Source: Devosia sp. 66-14 (GTDB lineage Bacteria; Pseudomonadota; Alphaproteobacteria; Rhizobiales; Devosiaceae). From it: DNA of 64,000 nt. The stretch spans positions 144,589 to 208,588 of the forward strand of contig MKVB01000006.1 in the NCBI GenBank assembly GCA_001899085.1, written 5' to 3'. A program made the translations under genes and the position numbers. Position 1 is the stretch's first letter. The number at the start of each line of letters is the position of its first letter. The notes below the pieces were generated by a model. The model had not been told where the DNA came from and made no database searches. It was given only the letters and a program-made list of their open reading frames with translations. Below are positions 61,442 to 64,000 of the stretch, piece by piece.

Positions 61442-61690
61442 TCAGGCGGGGCTGAGAATGACCGGACGCCGAATGATCAGGCCGAGCATCAGGCCGACAT
61501 TGAACGCCACGATCGACAGCGCAGTCCAGCCCACAACAGTGACGAAGTCGGCATGCGCGGCGAACGCGGCCGTGGCGGTGGTCACAAGCAGCAGGTTACC
61601 CACCACGATCCAACCGACCGTAGAGTAGTAACCTCCGGCGACTAACCCCAAGCCGCCGGCCAGCAAGGCTGCCAGCACCGTCGCACTCAT
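61442..61690 (-). CDS. Small integral membrane protein
   Basis: The ATG at 61690 (AGGAG at 61704-61700, spacing 9 nt) opens an 82-residue frame with three hydrophobic segments (~5-25, 30-50, 53-75) and a C-terminal RRPVILSPA. An in-frame GTG three codons upstream is possible. It has no recognisable family. The ribosome site overlaps a palindrome at 61699-61713, so translation may be controlled by RNA structure. It is on the same strand as the transglutaminase-like gene, but 95 nt separates them. Confidence 0.6.
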   Translation of the reverse strand: MSATVLAALLAGGLGLVAGGYYSTVGWIVVGNLLLVTTATAAFAAHADFVTVVGWTALSIVAFNVGLMLGLIIRRPVILSPA

Positions 61691-61698
61691 CAAAAACA

Positions 61699-61713
61699 CT
61701 CCTGAATCAGGAG
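61699..61713. promoter_or_regulatory. Palindrome overlapping a ribosome-binding site
   Basis: CTCCTGA-A-TCAGGAG is a 15-bp perfect inverted repeat; on the minus strand one arm is the AGGAG ribosome site of the small membrane protein gene. Whether it is an operator or a structured leader is unknown. Confidence 0.35.
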
Positions 61714-61822
61714 AGAGTCTGGCTCTCCGATCCGCAACGAGCTTCCAACATCGTGTGTTAAGCCAGCGTTACGTCAGCGTGGTGCATTTGCGGGACGGCC
61801 CCGAACGAGGCGCAGCGCCCAA

Positions 61823-62245
61823 CTACCAGCTGTCGGGACGCAGTTCCCGCAACTGGTGGGCGGCGACCAGCAGGTCCTGGCATTGCGGCCAGCTGAGATC
61901 GGGCGCCACCACGCTCACCCAGCGCATGCGCCCATAGAGCGGGTGCGGAAACAGCACGTCGGACGCACTGTAGTCGATCGTCGCGGCCTCCAGCTCCTTG
62001 CGGCTCAGCAATCGCGGAAACAGCCGAGCGAATGTCGGCTTGTCGGTCGCGAAGTTGAGGCGGAACACACCCTCCCGGTCGAGCCACGATCGATTGTCGT
62101 AGGGATCGTCGTGGGTGACGATGGTTGCAAAAGGGAAATTCTGCGCGTCATCGCGAAAGAAGAACAGGTCCGGCGTGCTGTCGTGGACGCTGACGGCGGC
62201 GAGGGCTTCGAGAAAGCAACGGATGTCGGCAATGGAAACGGGCAT
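61823..62245 (-). CDS. DUF6194-family protein
   Basis: The 140-residue protein matches the DUF6194 pattern: DLFFFRDDAQNFPFATIVTHDDPYDNRSWLDREGVFRLNFATDKPTFARLFP, then a DYSASDVLFPHPLYGRMRWVSVVAPD segment and a final helix (WPQCQDLLVAAHQLRELR). The structure resembles small luciferase/stress-associated MmcQ-like proteins that bind DNA or ligands, but the function is unknown. It is divergent from a PadR gene, with only 87 bp between the starts, and the palindromes there are probably PadR sites controlling both. Confidence 0.8.
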   Translation of the reverse strand: MPVSIADIRCFLEALAAVSVHDSTPDLFFFRDDAQNFPFATIVTHDDPYDNRSWLDREGVFRLNFATDKPTFARLFPRLLSRKELEAATIDYSASDVLFPHPLYGRMRWVSVVAPDLSWPQCQDLLVAAHQLRELRPDSW

Positions 62246-62260
62246 CGTGAAACTCCGGTA

Positions 62261-62272
62261 GCCAAATTTGGC
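62261..62272. promoter_or_regulatory. PadR operator, copy 1
   Basis: GTAGCCAAATTTGGC contains a perfect GCCAAATTTGGC palindrome, 16 bp upstream of the DUF6194 start. The 13-mer GTAGCCAAATTTG occurs again at 62290-62302, so two copies sit between the divergent genes. Confidence 0.6.
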
Positions 62273-62287
62273 CAGCCGATCTATGCC

Positions 62288-62309
62288 GGGTAGCCAAATT
62301 TGTCTACCC
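62288..62309. promoter_or_regulatory. PadR operator, copy 2
   Basis: GGGTAG (62288-62293) and CTACCC (62304-62309) flank a core CCAAATTTGT, giving an inverted repeat that shares GTAGCCAAATTTG with copy 1. It lies 23 bp upstream of the PadR ATG, fit for autorepression. Confidence 0.6.
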
Positions 62310-62332
62310 TCGATGCGAATCGGGAGAGCAAG

Positions 62333-62863
62333 ATGAATGTCGTGCGGTTATTGGTGCTGGGGGCGATCCGCGAAGGCGGCGCATCCTACGGATACGCGAT
62401 CCAGCAGACGCTCGATGACTGGCAGGTTCGTACCTGGACCCGGCTGCATTCCGGCTCGGTCTATCACGCGCTGCAGCAGATGACCAAGGAGGGCTTGCTG
62501 GCCGTCGACGCCCAGCAACCCGGAAACCGTGGCCCTGGAAAGACCCTCTTCACGCTCACCGCGATGGGGGAGGCTGAGTTCCTGTCGCAACTGCGCGAGG
62601 CCCTGGCGAGCTTCGACCTGATCGAACTGAGCGCGGGCGTGGCATTTGTCGACTGCCTCCCCGCAACGGAAGCGCGTGAGCGACTCGGCGCCACGATTGC
62701 GCGCTTGAATCAGAACGTTGCGCGGCTGGGGGCCATTGCGTCGGGCGCACCACAGGGCGCGGGGCCGCCGAGAACCAGAGACCTGCTCGAGCTGTGGCGA
62801 GCCAACCTCGCCGCGACGGCCGACAGCCTCGGACACATCGACATCGTCGGCCCGCATGACTAG
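62333..62863 (+). CDS. PadR-family transcriptional regulator
   Basis: The ATG at 62333 (GGGAGAG upstream) gives 176 residues. The N-terminal PadR winged helix is NVVRLLVLGAIREGGASYGYAIQQTLDDWQVRTWTRLHSGSVYHALQQMTKEGLLAV, followed by FTLTAMGEAEF and a C-terminal Vir_act_alpha_C helical dimerisation arm (~95-175). PadR proteins act as repressors inactivated by small ligands. The two GTAGCCAAATTTG palindromes between it and the DUF6194 gene are probably its operators. The inducer is unknown. Confidence 0.9.
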   Translation: MNVVRLLVLGAIREGGASYGYAIQQTLDDWQVRTWTRLHSGSVYHALQQMTKEGLLAVDAQQPGNRGPGKTLFTLTAMGEAEFLSQLREALASFDLIELSAGVAFVDCLPATEARERLGATIARLNQNVARLGAIASGAPQGAGPPRTRDLLELWRANLAATADSLGHIDIVGPHD

Positions 62864-62896
62864 CGAACCGAGCACAGGGCGAGACTGAGGGAAACG

Positions 62897-62986
62897 TGGC
62901 GGAGAGGAAGGGATTCGAACCCTCGAGACGGTTCCCCGTCTGCGCCCTTAGCAGGGGCGTGCCTTCGACCACTCGGCCACCTCTCC
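62897..62986 (-). tRNA. tRNA-Ser (anticodon GCT)
   Basis: The minus strand folds as a 90-nt class II tRNA: acceptor stem GGAGAGG / CCTCTCC, D-arm GGCCGAGTGGTCGAAGGC, anticodon loop CTGCTAA (anticodon GCT, read as Ser for AGC/AGT), a long variable arm (GACGGGGAACCGTC), T-arm GGGTTCGAATCCC and an encoded 3' CCA. The long variable arm is typical of serine tRNAs. Confidence 0.97.
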
Positions 62987-63130
62987 GTCGCCGGGTCTGA
63001 TAGGGGCAATCGCCCGGGTCGGCAAGGGGTTTTTCGGCGACGCCTGGGGAGATTGCTTTCGGCGCCGCGCCCACCTCGGCAATGCAACGGCTTCGGGCGG
63101 TGAGGGTCGGACCCCAGATTGGCCGCCGGC

Positions 63131-63156
63131 GCGGGTGCCGGCGAACCGGCACCCGC
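63131..63156. terminator. Hairpin at the end of the GST gene
   Basis: GCGGGTGCCGG-CGAA-CCGGCACCCGC is a perfect 11-bp stem with a CGAA loop, 14 bp beyond the GST stop. It lacks a T-run. It may act as a Rho-assisted terminator or mRNA stabiliser. Confidence 0.6.
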
Positions 63157-63169
63157 AACGGAACGGGCC

Positions 63170-63886
63170 TCAGCGCTGGTTGAACAGGATGCGCTGCGCT
63201 TCCTTGTCGCTGGCGGCGCTGATCTGCTGGCTCTGGTCGAGCGTGATGCCCAGCGCGCGCTGCACGGCCGGCCGCTCGGTGACGCGTTGGCGCCAGGCGG
63301 CAAAGGCCGGGAATTCGGCGATGTCGATGCCGTGATTGTCCGAGCCGCGCGACCAGTCGAAGATGGCGATATCGGCGATCGAATAGTCGCCGGCGACATA
63401 GGACTGGCCCAGGTCAGCCTGTTTGCCGAGCTGGGTGTCGAGGACGCGATAGAGCCGGTGGCTCTCATCCTGATAGCGCTTGATGGCGTAGGGGATCTTC
63501 TCGGGAGCGTAGCGCGAGAAGTGGTTGTTCTGCCCCAGCATCGGGCCGAAACCGCCGACCTGCCAGAACAGCCACTCGTCGATCTTGATCCGCTCGGACC
63601 AGTTGGTGCCATAGAACCTGCCGAACTTTTCGGCCAGGTATTTGAGGATCGCACCGGACTCGAAGATCGACACGGGCTGGCCCTCGGGCCCTTCGGGATC
63701 GACGATGGCCGGGATCTTGTTGTTGGGCGAGATGGCGAGGAAGTCAGGTTTGAACTGGTCGCCGCGACCGATATTGATCGGGTAGATGGCATAGGGCAGC
63801 TCGAGCTCTTCGAGCATGATGGTGATCTTCCGGCCGTTCGGCGTGGCGGCGTAATAGAGATCGATCGGCAATGTCTGGGTGGTCAT
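63170..63886 (-). CDS. Glutathione S-transferase-family protein (Nu-class/YfcG-like)
   Basis: The 238-residue GST-fold protein begins PIDLYYAATPNGRKITIMLEELELPYAIYPINIGRGDQFKPDFLAISPNNKIPAIVD, the YfcG/YghU (Nu-class) pattern where the catalytic position is Thr/Asn (TPNGRK) rather than a Tyr, Ser or Cys. Nu-class enzymes have disulfide-bond reductase activity with glutathione. The C-terminal helical domain is complete (DYSIADIAIFDWSRGS). It is on the minus strand near the window edge, and the 114 bp upstream (63887-64000) show no other gene. Confidence 0.87.
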   Translation of the reverse strand: MTTQTLPIDLYYAATPNGRKITIMLEELELPYAIYPINIGRGDQFKPDFLAISPNNKIPAIVDPEGPEGQPVSIFESGAILKYLAEKFGRFYGTNWSERIKIDEWLFWQVGGFGPMLGQNNHFSRYAPEKIPYAIKRYQDESHRLYRVLDTQLGKQADLGQSYVAGDYSIADIAIFDWSRGSDNHGIDIAEFPAFAAWRQRVTERPAVQRALGITLDQSQQISAASDKEAQRILFNQR

Positions 63887-64000
63887 TTCTGGAGAGGTCC
63901 GTGTCTGCTGCAGGCGGTGACGCGGACGCCACCGGGACGAATGTCCATATATCGGCAGCTACCGATGGAAGACAACCCGCACACGGGAATGACAACGGCG

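Overview
The window is 64 kb of GC-rich chromosome from an alphaproteobacterium. The dense operons, the alphaproteobacterial Porin_2-type porin, the agp-like alpha-galactoside locus, the alphaproteobacterial transglutaminase-like cysteine peptidase and the many sugar ABC transporters suggest the order Hyphomicrobiales. A Devosia-like soil or plant-associated heterotroph is my best guess, judged from gene content only. I see no IS element, prophage, integron, CRISPR array, rRNA or replication origin. One tRNA gene (tRNA-Ser, GCT) is present.

Layout. 1-6.6 kb: edge-cut BON-domain protein, a major porin with a clear terminator, and two TPR/sulfotransferase proteins flanking an SDR. 6.6-11 kb: amino-sugar (nag) operon (GntR, SIS-type deaminase, NagA) with a divergent Gfo/Idh/MocA oxidoreductase. 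11-16 kb: DUF4394 exported protein divergent from an ECF sigma/anti-sigma pair, an amidohydrolase, and a solitary flavin-dependent tryptophan halogenase with all catalytic residues. 16-19.8 kb: small stress or accessory genes (DUF3224, a monooxygenase-like gene cut by a stop codon, AraC regulator, EamA, CBS pair, streptomycin-kinase homologue).

19.8-28.5 kb: GH4 alpha-galactosidase plus an oligopeptide-type ABC transporter and a divergent AraC regulator, matching the Sinorhizobium agp alpha-galactoside system. 29-40.3 kb: a LacI-controlled divergent locus that I do not recognise as any described pathway. One arm has LacI and a DUF5054 protein with a GH38-like motif. The other has a sugar ABC transporter, a CehA/McbA-type PHP metallohydrolase, a sugar isomerase/epimerase-like TIM barrel and a Gfo/Idh/MocA dehydrogenase. 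Its permease/ATPase cassette is bracketed by two inverted copies of a 42-bp palindromic repeat. 40.5-46.3 kb: ferric/spermidine-type ABC importer with a glycerophosphodiesterase and a convergent inositol-monophosphatase-family enzyme, probably for phosphorylated polyols.

46.3-49.6 kb: nucleotide-sugar genes (galE, UDP-glucuronate decarboxylase) and an orphan kinase-like protein. 49.8-55.6 kb: oligopeptide/dipeptide-type ABC operon ending in a DUF1684 gene. 55.6-64 kb: Rrf2 regulator, FMN reductase, UDP-glucose dehydrogenase, manC, exported proteins, a PadR/DUF6194 divergent pair with palindromic operators, tRNA-Ser and a Nu-class-like GST.

Overall the region is a catabolic and uptake island-like segment (five ABC or sugar-use loci, each next to its likely regulator or enzymes) interleaved with envelope polysaccharide precursor genes. 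The most promising undescribed system is the LacI/DUF5054/PHP/Gfo-Idh locus. The ECF sigma promoter pair and the PadR operators are the clearest regulatory signals.
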